Shown here piece after piece: positions 1-12,012 of a stretch of 64,000 nucleotides of DNA (position 1 is its first letter; each line of letters begins with the position of its first letter). Origin of the DNA: Zanthoxylum bungeanum (lineage: Eukaryota > Streptophyta > Magnoliopsida > Sapindales > Rutaceae); assembly GCA_019454045.1 (NCBI GenBank), contig SKCR01047743.1, forward strand, positions 1 to 64,000. The letters are read 5' to 3'. Position numbers and translations under genes: made by a program. The notes under the pieces were generated by a model. It made no database searches and was not told the origin of the DNA. It was given only the letters and a program-made list of their open reading frames with translations.

Positions 1-583
1 GATCGGAGTTCCGGATCAACGGGAAATCGAGAAAAACCATAAATAGTTTCTTACCGAGATCTCTTCAAAAATTGGAAGTTTTCCAAGATGAAACCACCAC
101 CAAAATGATCCTCTCGTCGAGATCTACACTTTTCCTTAAGAGCTCGGTCGGATTTGAGCTACGGATCAAGACTGAAACTTCTCTTCTCTCTTTTTCTTTC
201 TTTTTCTCTTTCTTTCTCTCCTCTGCCTCACGTCCCTCTCTCTCTGACTCATGTATATCTTTCTTTTCTTTCTTTATTTTATTTCTCTATTCTTTCTATT
301 TCCTCTATTCTTTCTCTGACTCTTGTAATTCTTTTCTTCTTATCTTATTTTTTTTTTATCTTATCTCTTTACTTTCTTTCATTTATTTTCTTTCTTTACG
401 TAAATGCTAACAGTGTAAAATAATAAATATATAATAATATGGCATAATTCGTCTGCCACTCTAAACTTGTCCTTAACCGCATAATTAAATCCAACTTCCA
501 CCAATTTAATATTTAAATCCTTAAAATTCTATCCACCAAAAATAATAAAATAAAATATGGGTAAAAATAATCCGGGGTGTTAC
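1..583 (-). mobile_element. Partial LTR of an unclassified retrotransposon
   Basis: Read on the minus strand, a sequence starting TGTAACACCCCGG at about 583 interrupts the leader of the neighbouring Athila-type element and runs off the window. TGTAACACCCC is a common LTR start of plant Ty3/gypsy elements. Positions 181-415 are a C/T-rich low-complexity stretch, so the overlapping short open frames there are not taken as genes. No internal domain is visible. Confidence 0.4.
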
Positions 584-605
584 ATTAATAGTGAAAGATA
601 AATAA

Positions 606-627
606 GTCCCTAGCAACGGTGCCAAAA
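606..627 (-). other. Primer binding site, Athila-type (element D)
   Basis: The minus strand reads TTGGCACCGTTGCTAGGGA just outside the LTR end at 632. It matches the primer site of the two other Athila-type elements here (23327 and 60426), with one or two changes. The related plant elements are known to use a tRNA-Asp-type primer. Homology of the leader to element C extends only to about 584. Confidence 0.7.
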
Positions 628-631
628 AACT

Positions 632-2496
632 TGATTGGTGGTAAACACACACACGTAACGCAAGCGAACGTATCGCTCAAGTAGTATAAAATGTATCGAT
701 CCCACGAGGACTTAATACCTAAGCTATTAATTTATGAAGCTAAATGTCTACAACTATCTAATTGATTGATTTTCGGTTGGATGGTGATTTTAAACTAAAG
801 ACAAGTAATTAAAACAAAACAAAGGTAGATTTTAAGTTTTAAACAATGATATGAAAATATCCAAGGTTGTGAATCCTTCCAATATCTTTTAAAGATGAAG
901 TGATTATCTCATGTTTGTGCAATATATTGGTTTATTAACCTGGAACACGAAGTTATGCAAAAGCCTCTTCCGATGGTCAGATGTAAATACCCAAAGTAAC
1001 CAAATTAACTATATTCCTATGTTAATTAATAAACTCTGAATTCATTAAGATTATGTTCCAATTATGGCTACCCCCGCCCGACAAGTATATTCATATCCTG
1101 TAAAGAAATCTATCTAAGAGACATTTACCCCAAGGTGAGATCGTGAGCTATTGAGTCTATTGCTAAAACCTAAAATCCATTTTCCAAGTTCATTTTAAGT
1201 TTACCAAATCAATCTTATTAATGGCCAATTAACAAGAAACATTAAGCTTAAGACTCAATAAATAAACCAATATACTACCCAAAATATAAAATAACCACTT
1301 ATAAAACGGTGATATTGAAATTCATCACAACCCTAGATAATAGTTTTAGTGAAAAACATACCTAAATTTACAAAATGCATAGTTAAACAAAATAACATAA
1401 TGGAAAATTAAAAAGTAAAGAAAATTACAACAATAAAAGAAAGTACTGGAGCTAGGGGTTTCACCTTTAATACTTCAAATATAAATTACTCCCTCATCAA
1501 TTAATCATTTCTTGAATTAATTATATTAAAACCGACCATATAGGCGGTGAATGTCATTTGTCCAAAGTCCAACCGATCATATAGGCGGTAACAAAATCAT
1601 ATAAACCGACCATATAGGCGGTAACAAGGTTAGCACATAAACCGACCATATAGGCGGAAACTAAGTCCAAAAATATAAAACCAGCCATATAGGCGGTAAA
1701 TAATTAATTCAATTTACTAATTTAAATTAAGGGAGTAAATCTAAATTATTATATTAAAAGTTTTACCCCATACTTCAGCAAAAAGAGATTACCTACTAAT
1801 GATGTAATTAAAAACACATAAAAATTTATTAAATAAAGAGAAAATACAAGAAAACTTGAATAAACATGTAAGACACTTTCTTTTAGGTTTTCATGGAGAA
1901 ATCCACCAAAGAAAGCATGAAAAATTTACAAAGTTTAGCTTGGTATTTATAGGCAAATATAAAGGCTTCCACCAATTTCTCCACCAAACATGGCACCAAA
2001 TCCTCATGTTTGGTGGAAGTTTGACAATTTTCATTTTTTTTATTTTATTTTTTTGAAAATGACTTTAATAATTACACATAACACACTTCAAGATTTTTCA
2101 TAAATTTCGATAATGAAAACTTCAGAATTTGAAAATCTTATGAACTTCAAAGTTGCATATTTTTGAGTCTTCTTTAATCTGGAACTTGAATGACCTCAAT
2201 CCGATATCGGAATAAAACGTTAAGGCCAAAATACGACAGTTACGTAAAGTTAAAATTTCCAAAATTGTACTTTGTTAGAACGTCATTTCAAGTTTCCAAT
2301 CTCCAAAATCAAAATGTCAAGTCCAGTTTTTGCCCTTATTTGTTTCATATTTAGTCCTGATCAATTCTATTAAGTCCCGATTTTATTTTATCGGCAAAAT
2401 AAACTAAAACACATCAAAACGTTCATAAAACTCGAGAAACTATACAAAATATTAAGTAAAAGGGGCGGTAAATATTGATATATTTTCTGCTCATCA
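632..2496 (-). mobile_element. Athila-type LTR (element D), minus strand
   Basis: This LTR is about 1865 bp. On the minus strand it starts TGATGAGCAG and ends CCACCAATCA, and it is closely similar along its length to the plus-strand LTR at 58551-60419 (1869 bp). Positions 1545-1700 hold four copies of the short motif ACCGACCATATAGGCGG (minus: CCGCCTATATGGTCGG). The primer site lies to its left, so the body of the element should extend left, but it is cut by another LTR at 583. Confidence 0.8.
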
Positions 2497-2905
2497 TATA
2501 CTGTGACACATCGCGATTCCCAAGGTTTACGACATGACGCGTGCTTGGTTCAGATCAAGGTCAAACTGTGGTTGCGGAGACAATGTCAGTTGTGCCAGTA
2601 CTTGTATAAATAAACATGTAATATTTTAAACAAGTAAAATTTTAAACATGCAACTGGCACACAATAAATAAAAATAAAAAGAAACTAAAGTAAAGAAAAT
2701 TTAAAATAAATGCATGGAATGCCTCCCTGCTAGCACTAAGTTTAACATCTTCGGCCAGATATGACCACTTAAATCCTCATGGTGGCTTCTTTTCAGGTGT
2801 TGGTCTGAAAAATACGTCCTTCACAATCGCACGCACTTTCTGTCTGTGTAGTAGTATATATGGGGACAGCTATGCACTGGTCTTCTTCCATCAGTGGATT
2901 ATTGT
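2497..2905 (-). mobile_element. Athila-type internal fragment after pol, minus strand
   Basis: This block matches 35690-36060 of element E, including the stretch with GTGCCAGTACTTG, TTTTAAACATGCAACTGG and the minus-strand AACTTAGTGCTAGCAGGGAGG. The same motif follows the pol stop of element A near 28730. It is therefore the region just downstream of pol in an Athila-type relative. No intact gene is seen. Confidence 0.55.
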
Positions 2906-3189
2906 TTTGAGACAGCTGTGTAAGGAGTTTGAGCTCCTGAGACATATCTCAATCTAATTCGTAACAAGTTAATTTTTATTTATTTCCTTTTGAATTATTT
3001 AAATTTATGAGTTCTTCATAATATTGATTAAATTTGATCTTCATATGCTCATTTGACAGGTATTATCAACTTACACGATAACATATGAACATGGGTTGTA
3101 AGTGAAAATTTTGTAATATTCAATTCTCTAGTTTATTGGAGCCAGCACCTAAAGGCATTAAATATTATAGAATAAAAAAAGGAGAATAA

Positions 3190-3440
3190 TACTGACCAAG
3201 TTTACTTAGTAACCGGACGTCTTGCCTAGCAAGCAGTGACTGTTCGCGTCAAACGGTATAAATTGAGTTAGTTAGATAATAATTAAGTTTCTACTTAGTA
3301 ACCGGACATCATGTCTGGCCAGTAGTGATTGTTCGCGTCAAACGGTAGAGCTTAACTAGTTTAATAAAACTCTTACTCAGTAACCAGACATCTTGCCTCA
3401 GTAAGCATTGATTGTTCGCGTCAAACGGTAAAGCTTGATA
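3190..3440 (+). repeat. Tandem repeat of about 80 bp, three units
   Basis: Three degenerate units each contain a TTACTTAGTAACCGGACATC-like block followed by GTTCGCGTCAAACGGTA. The array sits in the 3' untranslated part of an Athila-type fragment, at the position where element A carries an unrelated repeat. Confidence 0.75.
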
Positions 3441-3488
3441 AAAAAAAATTATTATTTTTTATAAATAAATTTTCATTACCAAAAAAGT

Positions 3489-3686
3489 GTGAACTCTAAC
3501 ATAACTTTAGGACAAGAATATTACACTCTTTTCAACTACACTTGTGAATATTGTGGGCACAATGAATTGATTAATACCTTAATTGTGTATATGAAGAATG
3601 GTAAAAAGTATAGGAGAATTTATGTATTTGGTAATTTAGAAAGAAATAAAACAACTACTAACTTGGATAAGAATTTCACTTTTTAG
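3489..3686 (+). other. Conserved block, possible relic of a small cysteine ORF
   Basis: A 65-codon open frame here starts at GTG, not ATG, and contains a CxxC (CEYC). The corresponding stretch of element A (31165-31370) is clearly homologous in DNA and shares a TLGxxYYxL core in translation, but its frame is broken by stops. Both stretches lie between the 3' tandem repeats and the LTR. Either a short protein was once encoded or the DNA is conserved for another reason. I do not recognise a family. Confidence 0.2.
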
Positions 3687-3800
3687 TTAAACTTCTTATT
3701 TATTTATTTTGTTTCTTTTAACTTTTGTGTGATTGTATTTTATTGACGTTTGTGGGTATCATCGCTGTAAGCCCTCACGAGACTATAACTCATCCACTAG

Positions 3801-5161
3801 GGACAATTATTCTCACCGCTAACCCAAATTTTCTTTGTCGAGTTCCTAAGGATTTAGCATGACTATTCTATTGTTGGCCAGACAATAAAACATGCATTCA
3901 AACACATAGAATAATAAATAATTCAATAACAACCTCAAAAGAACAAAAAGATGTAAATTATTTAAATACTATGCTTAAGATCAATTACAACCCTAAACTA
4001 ATGATTTAGCTACTAATAATGTTCAATAAACACAAGCTATTCATTATCACAAAACAAGAACTCATAAAGATAACACTAAAGAATGAAAGGAATAAAGAAC
4101 TTTCATTTGCAGTCTTCGGCTTCAATCTCCAGCGCTGATTGAGGAACTCGTTCTTGTCTACTCTAGGTGTTTTTCAAATGCTTTGAGGCTCCAAAAGTAT
4201 GTTATGAGTCTTCTTTATATGGGAGTAGGGGTGGCAATTTGGGTCGAGATTCGTTTATTCGTTCGATTCGATTCGCTTTGAAGCGAATGCATGTTTGAAA
4301 AAATATATTCGTTAAATAAATGGGTTGATTCGATTCGATTCGTTTATTAAACTAATCGAATATGAATTTAAGTTAATTAATTCGTCTATTCATTTAGGAT
4401 TCGTTTTATTATTTTCTTTTACTAGTTATTATTATTTTTCAAATAAGATTAGAGAAATTATGGCTAATTACCTTAAAAAGATAACATTGTCGATATTTGG
4501 TGACCTATTTTTTGTAAATATATTAATTACGTATTTCATATGTATATACTTATGAAGAATTAATGTAAATAAATTATGGTAATTTATGACATTGAATAAT
4601 ATCATGACTAAACGAATATTCATATTCAATTCGTTTAATAAACAAATCGAATACGAATCATAATATTATGATTCATTTAATAAATGAATCGAATACGAAT
4701 CCATCACATTTTGATTTGATTTCGTTTATGATTCGAAACGAATTCGATTTGTCAATTCGTTTTGCCACCCCAACCTATGAGCTTTATTTCTTAAGAAATA
4801 TGAGTTTTTCACGGACCAAGAATCACGTCCGTGTGGCGACGCTGGCTCATTTTGATCGGGCATCGCGACGCTCATAGACCGGCATCGTGACGCGCACAAG
4901 AAATTACATTATGCCTCAAATTTGCACTACAACACGTCACGACACATTGACCAACATCGAGACATGCAAGCTGATTATGGAATATGACTCAATTTTTCTC
5001 CGAATTTGCCAATTCATTGCTCGTTGAGTCCAATTGAGTCATATTATGATTTAGACCTACAAAACATACCTAAAGTGCATTAGAACTTTCATACAACTTG
5101 AGATAACACACAAAATGCAAGATAAAAGGGCAGTAAATATAGACATATTGACCGCTCATCA
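3801..5161 (-). mobile_element. E-type Athila LTR fragment, minus strand
   Basis: On the minus strand the sequence starts TGATGAGCGG at 5161 and matches the E-type LTR at 33958-34471, sharing CTCCAAAAGTATGTTATGAG, the GC-rich CGTCGCGACG-like palindromes and GACATATTGACCGCT. It is interrupted by a MITE (4226-4773). No polypurine tract or primer site flanks it, so it is a detached fragment or a degraded solo LTR. Confidence 0.55.
4226..4773. mobile_element. hAT-like MITE, 548 bp
   Basis: The ends are TAGGGGTGGCAA and TTGCCACCCCAA, a 12-bp inverted repeat with one mismatch. The interior is AT-rich with runs of TTCGATTCG on the left and matching AATCGAATACG runs on the right, so it could fold into a long hairpin. 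There is no transposase frame. The adjoining E-type LTR sequence resumes on both sides. The 8-bp flanks (TATGGGAG and CCTATGAG) match poorly, so the target duplication is unproven. Confidence 0.6.
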
Positions 5162-6330
5162 GTTTACAATTAAAAATTATTGTTGTCTGTCGGCCTCTTT
5201 ACTTAAAATCGCTATTTACATGTATCCTAAGCACAATGGACATCGAAATGTGTCTTTGAAGACTTGGAATCATTCAACTCAAATTTCTTCGTAATGGAAA
5301 ATTTGCTCATTTCCATGCACAGAACATTATTCTCATGGAAAAACTGATCGGCACAAATACCACTGAAATTATATTCTGTGAGTATTTTTGGAGAGGTCTA
5401 GTTGGATGGCATAACTGGTCACATAAATTGAAGAAGTTGAACTTGACTTGGAACTATAATAGAATGGGCTCTTCGGAGTCATAAACTTATTAATGGGTGT
5501 ATTGCAATTGTCATCGATATGCATATTATCAAATTGGATTAGAGAGTAACTATCCTGGAAAGATATGTTGGAAACCCATGGCTTGCATGGTATGTTTCAG
5601 TTTTGTTACCAAATGATAAAGTTTGGAATATAAGTATCAATGATTGGTAAAATAGACATATTTCATATTTTAAATAATTGGGGTAATATAAATTTAGATG
5701 AATGATTGTATCATACAAAAATCATTTACGGAAAGGTTATAATATTTCCCATTTTAGAGTCATTCGAATATGGCAACTAAAGATGGTATTCAATTTTTAT
5801 AATGGAATATTTGTGTTACCAACTAAATTGGTAGGATCGGTCTCTCACCCGAATGACCAGGGTTCAAGTGCCGGAGTTAAAATTTTAATTATAATAATTT
5901 TCCGAAATATTACTGTTTAATGTTTATGCATCCCCGTCCAAAGTTCTTTACCAATTCAATAGACACCCTGTTCAAAAACAGCTTGTTTATGCAACTGACA
6001 ACTTGTTTGGATGAGTGTTTTCAATATCCATTTTCAAGATTTTTTTTCCCTGAGCTTCAGATTGGAGAACATAAAGCTGAAAATGCTGGTATTAGTTTTA
6101 CATGATATTTTAATGCTTGTGCAATCAAAATTTTGAATGATATTTTCAAGGGAGGTGTTTTCAAGTTGATATTGTAAATTGGACTGTTTATGTCGCAAGG
6201 TTTTCTCGACTGCTTGTTACTGTTCGTCTGGGAAAAGAAACAATGAGCTCTTTATCGTTGGATTATTGTTCAATATTAGCCACTTGGCCTCCCATATCGG
6301 AATTCAGGAATTTTCGTAAATTCTAATTTG
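5162..6330. other. Intergenic, no recognisable gene
   Basis: AT-rich sequence in which I see no domain, LTR end or RNA gene. Open frames at 5702-6105 are short, overlap without homology and have no recognisable motif. It may be low-copy or old repeat DNA. Confidence 0.4.
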
Positions 6331-6515
6331 CCAGTTAGTAGATATGTAATCCTCCTAAGTTTGGATACCTCAGGATCTCACATTGAAGCTCTGGGTTCGA
6401 ATCCAAGGAGTGTGTTTCTTGTAAAAGCTGAGACAGCCGATAGTTTTTCATGCTCCGCTTAAGCCCGAAAGGGGTAGTTTGACAGTAATATTTCCAACGA
6501 TTCAAAAAAAAAAAG
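6331..6515 (+). mobile_element. Possible tRNA-derived SINE
   Basis: A box-B-like GGGTTCGAATCC near 6392 is followed about 110 bp later by a run of A (6504-6514), as in plant tRNA-derived SINEs. A clear box A is not evident and I could not define target duplications. Confidence 0.3.
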
Positions 6516-6522
6516 TATAAAT

Positions 6523-6721
6523 ATGTTTTGGGATCTGGGTGTTCCCGATGAGGATGATGAGCTTATTACACAATTGAACAAGGCACCTTGCAGAGACTTC
6601 ATCTGGGCCAGTACTATCAGCCTTTGATGATTTGGGGACATTGAAAGATATGATGGGTGAGTCACTCAATAACTTGATTGCTGGCAGAGTTTATCTCTCT
6701 TTTGATGAAAGTTCTTCCTAA
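6523..6721 (+). pseudogene. Coding-like remnant of an unrecognised gene
   Basis: Two open stretches in different frames join at about 6585. The first starts at ATG 6523 and reads an acidic VPDEDDELITQLNK. The second continues with AETSSGPVLSAFDDLGTLKD and stops at TAA 6719-6721. Composition and codon use look like the C-terminal end of a host protein, broken by a one-base shift or lacking an intron. The following sequence resembles a 3' untranslated region into which a MITE inserted. I do not recognise the family and claim no function. Confidence 0.35.
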
Positions 6722-6827
6722 CAATTTTAGAATCTGTCCTGCTCCAAACAATTAGGTTTATTGGTTTGTAAACGTTATTGAGGCATTGTAATGTTTCTTC
6801 TGAACCAAATGAATATGATGTGTTTTG

Positions 6828-7610
6828 TAGGGGTGGGCACGGTTCGGTTTGGTTCGGTTTTTAGCCACCAAACCAAACCATATTTTACGGTTCGGATTTT
6901 TTACCTCTCAAACCAAACCATTAAATAACGGTTTGGTTCGGATTGGAAATTTTTTAAACCAGCGGTTTACGGATTGGTTCGGTTCGGTTTACGGATTATT
7001 ATATTTAAAATAAATTTTCATCCACTTAATTGAAGACAAAAAAAAAAAAGTTTATCCAACAAATAGTATGAAGTGCTAGGGTGTAAGCTGTGACTCCATG
7101 GAACACATGCACTCCATTAAGAATTGAAAAATGAGGCACAATTAATTCTTGTATTTTTTAAAAATTACCTTGAATAATGATGCTACCATCATTCTAATTA
7201 AGAGACAAATTCAACATCTTACTTTCAAGAATAATGATGCTACCATAAAACAAAAAATTTAAGAATAAAAGTATTAACAAATAAATTGAAGAATAAAAGT
7301 ATTAACAAATAAATATATTAACAACAATTTAAGAATAAAAGTATTAACATACTAATTAAAAGAAAACTAGAATAAAATTAAAAGAAAAATACAATTTTTT
7401 TTTTAAAAAATATAATATTTTTTTTTAATTATAACGGTTCGGTTCGGTTTAACAGGTGCGGTTCGGATTAGCTCCTGAACCGAACCGTAACCGTTTGGGG
7501 TGGGCCAATCCGAACCGCAAACCGAACCGTTAGAAAAAAACCGTAAATTCGGTCCGGTTTGGTTCGGTTTGTGTTTGGTTCGGTTCGGTCGGTTTTTTTG
7601 CCCACCCCTA
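6828..7610. mobile_element. hAT-like MITE, 783 bp, with perfect target duplication
   Basis: Terminal inverted repeats TAGGGGTGGGCA and TGCCCACCCCTA are flanked on both sides by the 8-bp direct repeat GTGTTTTG (6820-6827 and 7611-7618), the hAT signature. Both subterminal regions are packed with GGTTCGGTTTGG-like motifs on the left and complementary runs on the right (7430-7600), while the middle is AT-rich and non-coding. An open frame on the minus strand near 7403-7681 only translates the repeat. The element is non-autonomous. Confidence 0.9.
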
Positions 7611-7729
7611 GTGTTTTGTATAGCAATTGTAATGGGACCATAGGATTCTAAAACGGCATCTGGACATATTGCATCCTTCATTTGCCTTTAACCATGGACC
7701 AAAACAGCTTTGTATGTACATTTCTTCTT

Positions 7730-8001
7730 GGAGTCGGCTGAACAAACAACTAAGAACCAAAGGCAACAAAAAAAGTGAATTACTGGTTAAACTAATTTAA
7801 TTAACTGAAAAGAAACTAAAAGTGTAATTTCACTCGAGTACCCAAAAAATGAATTCAAACACTTTTCATTCAATTGAGTTATTATTATGAATTATTAATA
7901 TAATACATTAAATTATTTATAAGTTTCTTTCTTTCGATGGTCAGATAGAAATATTTTGATCAAACCAATTAATTATATGTCTATATTAACTAACTAAAAT
8001 C
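7730..8001 (-). mobile_element. Athila-type fragment, minus strand
   Basis: Positions 7738-7783 match 38337-38382 next to element E's gag (shared AGGCAACAA and GTGAATTACT). Positions 7938-8001 resemble the LTR segment of element D around 985-1045 (GATGGTCAGAT, then a TTAACTA-rich stretch). It is cut on the right by the copia LTR at 8002. Confidence 0.4.
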
Positions 8002-10023
8002 TGTAGGAACCATTTTCCTAGCGCAGCGGAAACGCCTTAGGCACCATAATCGACCTAGAAATTTTTTTTTTTTTTGCCCTTTTCTTTGATGACCGAATCT
8101 GACCTGCCCATGATTTGATATTTTGCTTCTGTTTATAACATTATTTCAGCCCTGGAACAGCAGTCTATATCTGATCCGTTTTACACCAAAACGCACGCAC
8201 AGCTCACCCAAATCAGCCCTAATTAGCGTGTGATGTAGTAATGTTCTAGGTCTAATTTTTCTCACCAAAAAACTACACAACACCCTTCAAATATCCTTTA
8301 TGTTCCAACTCCGAATGGTCTTATGTGCTATGACTAGTTACTAATAAAAGGAAGTGTGGGCTTCACTCATAAAATAAAATCCTTAAACTCTTTAAAGATT
8401 GCAAGAAGGTTTTGAAACCAAATCCCTAAATACTTAGAGATTAAGTTAAGATTTTTCACACCAGAATTTTCTTTTCTCTTTGTTCTTCTTCTTTTTTTTT
8501 CATCATTTGAGAGAAAACAATAACAATGATGACTAGATTTTTCAAGAATGAAAAATTAGGGTAAAAAGATAACACAACTATCCTTTTATACTTATGGTTA
8601 AATTTTTCAAAATCAAAACAAAAAACAAAAACCCGTCAAAATTCAGTCACTCATTTTTATACACCTAAAATTTGTAACAGTCAACTTATTAATTATCATC
8701 ATAATGAAAATTATTGTAATGTTGAAAAGGTGTAAATACTATTAATCTAATGTTGAATTTTTTCAAATCATATTTAAAAAAATTCTTCATTTCAATAAAT
8801 AATATATTAAATAATTTAATATTTACATTAAATTAAATGAATATCTTATAATCATTTATTTTATGAAAAATTATATTAAATATAATATAATGTTATATAT
8901 GTGATAAAATATATTATTAATCTTATTAATAATAATATATGTATGTGAGTATGTAATTGGACTATCCAATCATATTTAATTTGCTATATTATATCGAGCT
9001 AGCACGGGGGCCAAATGGACCTACGATTCCGAGCTCTAATAATCACGGAATATTAATTAAACTCTTAATTAGATATTTCGAATTATTAACTTCAGGTTAT
9101 TCCACTAAAATATGAAGTTGCACTCTCATTGCAGTAGATATATAAAATAAGCCGAATTACGTCGGTGTCCATCGATATAGTCATTGCATACAGATTGGCT
9201 TTTCACGAGTATCTCATAATTAGAGCCGGGTCATAATATCTGTTATACCCCTCTAATTAGTCTTTACATTAAGTACCATTGATTCTCTAATGAACGATTT
9301 ATTCATAGTTATTATGAATATTAATCTTTCTATTCGCAATAGAAAGACTTAGGCGCTCTAATCGTTCAATACCAAATCAACCTTTAAGGAAGATACTCAT
9401 TTACTTCTCGCAAGATGAAGTGAAACTCCATATCTATATAAAACGTCCACAGCTACACACCAAACCATGTCCCCAACGTACGTAGCTATTGATCGGGATT
9501 GCTACACTACACCAATCCATTTTGTAAATCAAAGGACATAGTCTGTCATGCAGGAGTTCGCAATACACTAAGGATTCAAATCAATCCATATATATTCATC
9601 TAGTAGATTGAAATAATTTCTTTATTTAATAGATATTGTAAGAAATTCATTTCTATCTGGGTCCAGTCATATATGATCACATCATATAAGGTGCCTCAAT
9701 TCTAATGTCACCACATGGATGATCTCGGATCAAGGTCGCCATATATTATAGAATTGACCGCAGCTATAGATAAACTATAACAAAGTACCCGCTTTGTTTG
9801 CTCTCTATGGACTATTTTAGATTACTAACTTCAGACTTAAATCTTCTTGTGTATGACACTCATACACTAAGTCTGGGGCCACATGAGTAATCAAGGGTAA
9901 ATAGGATAATTTACAATATGTGATTTAAATCAAATATTTTTTATATATGAATAATGCATCTTTTATTTCGTAACAAATAATTCCATTTACATTACATTAA
10001 GCTTTAGGGCATACATCCCAACA
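8002..10023 (-). mobile_element. Ty1/copia 3' LTR, minus strand
   Basis: On the minus strand it begins TGTTGGGATGTATGCCC at 10023 and ends GGTTCCTACA at 8002, giving a TG...CA LTR of about 2.0 kb. It is directly preceded on the minus strand by a copia-type polypurine tract and by degraded copia pol, so it is the downstream LTR. The matching upstream LTR is absent because the element is cut at about 12012 by element B. Short open frames inside it have no family match and are ignored. Confidence 0.8.
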
Positions 10024-10039
10024 ATCTCCCACTTGCACT
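10024..10039 (-). other. Polypurine tract, copia
   Basis: The minus strand reads AGTGCAAGTGGGAGAT immediately before the LTR start TGTTGGG. This is the usual plus-strand priming site of many plant copia elements. Confidence 0.75.
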
Positions 10040-10079
10040 AGATAAAATGAGACATGTCATGTAATCCTAGACCGTCTAT

Positions 10080-12012
10080 GTGACTTTTAAACACTTCAGC
10101 AAACAAGGCCTTTGTAGACAAATCAATCAAGTTCTCTACGGATGCCATCTTCGTGAACAAAAATGTCTCATATATGTATATCTCCTTGATGATATTATAT
10201 TTCCTTCTATATGTGTTCCCCTTTTGTGGATTCTTGGCTCTTTGGAGTTCGCTAATGCACCATTATTATCGTAATAAAGTGTGAGTAGTTTATCAATGTC
10301 TGGAACAACTTCCAGATCTCCCAAGAATTGTCAGAGCCAGATTGATTCCTTAGTTGCTTCACTAGCTGCTTCACACTCAGCCTCCATGGTGGAGTCAACA
10401 ATACTATTATTTTATTCTCTTCCACACAACGGCCCCACCACTACGGCGAACATGATCAAGATGTTGATTTCCTAAAATTGACATCCGTCTGAAAATCAGA
10501 GTCTGTATATCCCCTGAGGATCATATCATTACCAGAATATACAAGCATATAATTTCTCGTTCTTTTATGATACTTGAGAATATGTTTCATAGCCACCAAT
10601 GATCTAGTTATGAGTTAGATTGAAACCTACTGAACTACTCCCACTGCAAAACAGATGTCTGGTCTCATGCATAACATACATAAGACTACCAACTATTGAG
10701 GCATATTAAATATGTCTCATTTCCACAAACTCATTGAGGTGTCTTAGGAGATTGTTCCTTTGACAAATGAATTCCATGTCGATATGGAAAATTTCCTTTA
10801 TTGGAATTCTGCATCGCAAATCACATAAGGATCTCATCGATATAGAATGTCTGAGATATAGCTAACAATCGTCTCTTGCGATCCCGAATAATCTTGATCC
10901 CAAGTATATAACTGGCCCTCTCAAATATTCATTTAGAATTGGTTAACTAGTTAGGTTTTTTAACGTCTAATAATATTTTACATCGTTCCCATGTGTAAAA
11001 TATCATCGATATACAGAATAAGAAAAATCATATTTTCGTCAATGACGCGTTTATATACACAAGGCTCATCGACGTTCTGCTTAAAATATAAGACTTGACC
11101 GTGGTCTCAAATCTTATGTTCCAAAATCGAGATGCTTTCTTAAGTCTATAAATGGACCTTTGCAGCTTGCAAACCTTTTACTCTTGACTTTGGGCTATGA
11201 ACCCCTTCGGTTGTACCATATAGATACACTTATCGAGATTTCCATTCAAAACATACAGTCTTTACATCCATCTGCTCAAATCTCATAGACATAATATGTG
11301 ACAATGAATAGAGAGAGTACGGATGGATTTGAGCATGGCTACTGGCGAGAAAGTCTCCTCATAGTCAATCTCTTCTTTATGGGTATAACCCTTGGCCACT
11401 AGCATAGCCTTAAAGGTATGTACCTTCTCATTTGTTCCCCTCTTTCTTTATAGATCCATTTGCAAACCTATTAGTTTTACCCTATCAGGTTGGTCTATAA
11501 TTTCCTAGACTGAGTTGGAGTACATAGACTCCATCTCAAGTTCATGGCTTGAGCCATTCCTCTTTATCACGATAGGTCAATGGATCATCTACACATAAAC
11601 TGGATGTGAAAACTTATGCCTCTTCAACTTCTAGAAAGCGATCAGGTTATCGTACAATCATCTCATTATGTCTAGGAGGAAAGTCATTCTGACATACTTA
11701 CATTGACACTCAGATGTCAAAGGTGCTATGTTTTTGTCAACAGTTATTGACGATGGAGTGCTAGTCGAGCAGCCAGCAAGTAACTTCTTCAGTAACATTT
11801 ACAGTGAGGTTTAAACTCCCTTATATAGTCCTCCTCAAGAAACGTAGTGTTTGTCGGCACAAACACTTTATTATCTTCCGGACATAAAAAGAACCGACAT
11901 CTAGTCTCCTTAAGATTTCCTAAAAATAGGCACATCTGATAACATAAACTTAGTAGTCTCTCTCTTCACCCACATGGCTGGACACCCCCATATGCGAAAA
12001 TGTCATAACTAG
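10080..12012 (-). pseudogene. Degenerate Ty1/copia pol (integrase end, RT, RNase H)
   Basis: Read on the minus strand, three landmarks appear in copia order. First is an integrase C-terminal remnant near 11990-11830 with a WGCPA-like motif followed by a GYP-like segment. Second is an RT remnant near 11400-11190 with the TFSPVA-like and NLDKCIYMVQP-like segments. Third is an RNase H segment at about 10250-10190 with YYDNNGALANSKEP and HKRGTHIE. Every frame is broken by stops and shifts. gag, protease and the integrase core are missing upstream because element B begins at 12013. The remnant cannot make an active polyprotein. Confidence 0.7.

Larger units (their letters stand above)
2906..3800 (+). 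mobile_element. Athila-type 3' untranslated fragment, plus strand
   Basis: This fragment is colinear with 30590-31510 of element A, from the GAGACATATCTC block through the CAGGTATTATCAAC block to AAGCCCTCACGAGACT. It lies in the opposite orientation to the fragments on both sides, so this is a rearranged patchwork. In place of element A's 118-bp repeats it has a different array (3190-3440). Confidence 0.6.

Noticed and set aside
72..423. Two overlapping Ser/Phe/Leu-rich open frames
   Set aside because: They translate a C/T-rich low-complexity stretch in two phases and have no motif or homologous copy supporting coding.
5860..5880. tRNA or SINE at GGTTCAAGTGCCGG
   Set aside because: Box-B-like only; no box A, tail or duplication could be defined.
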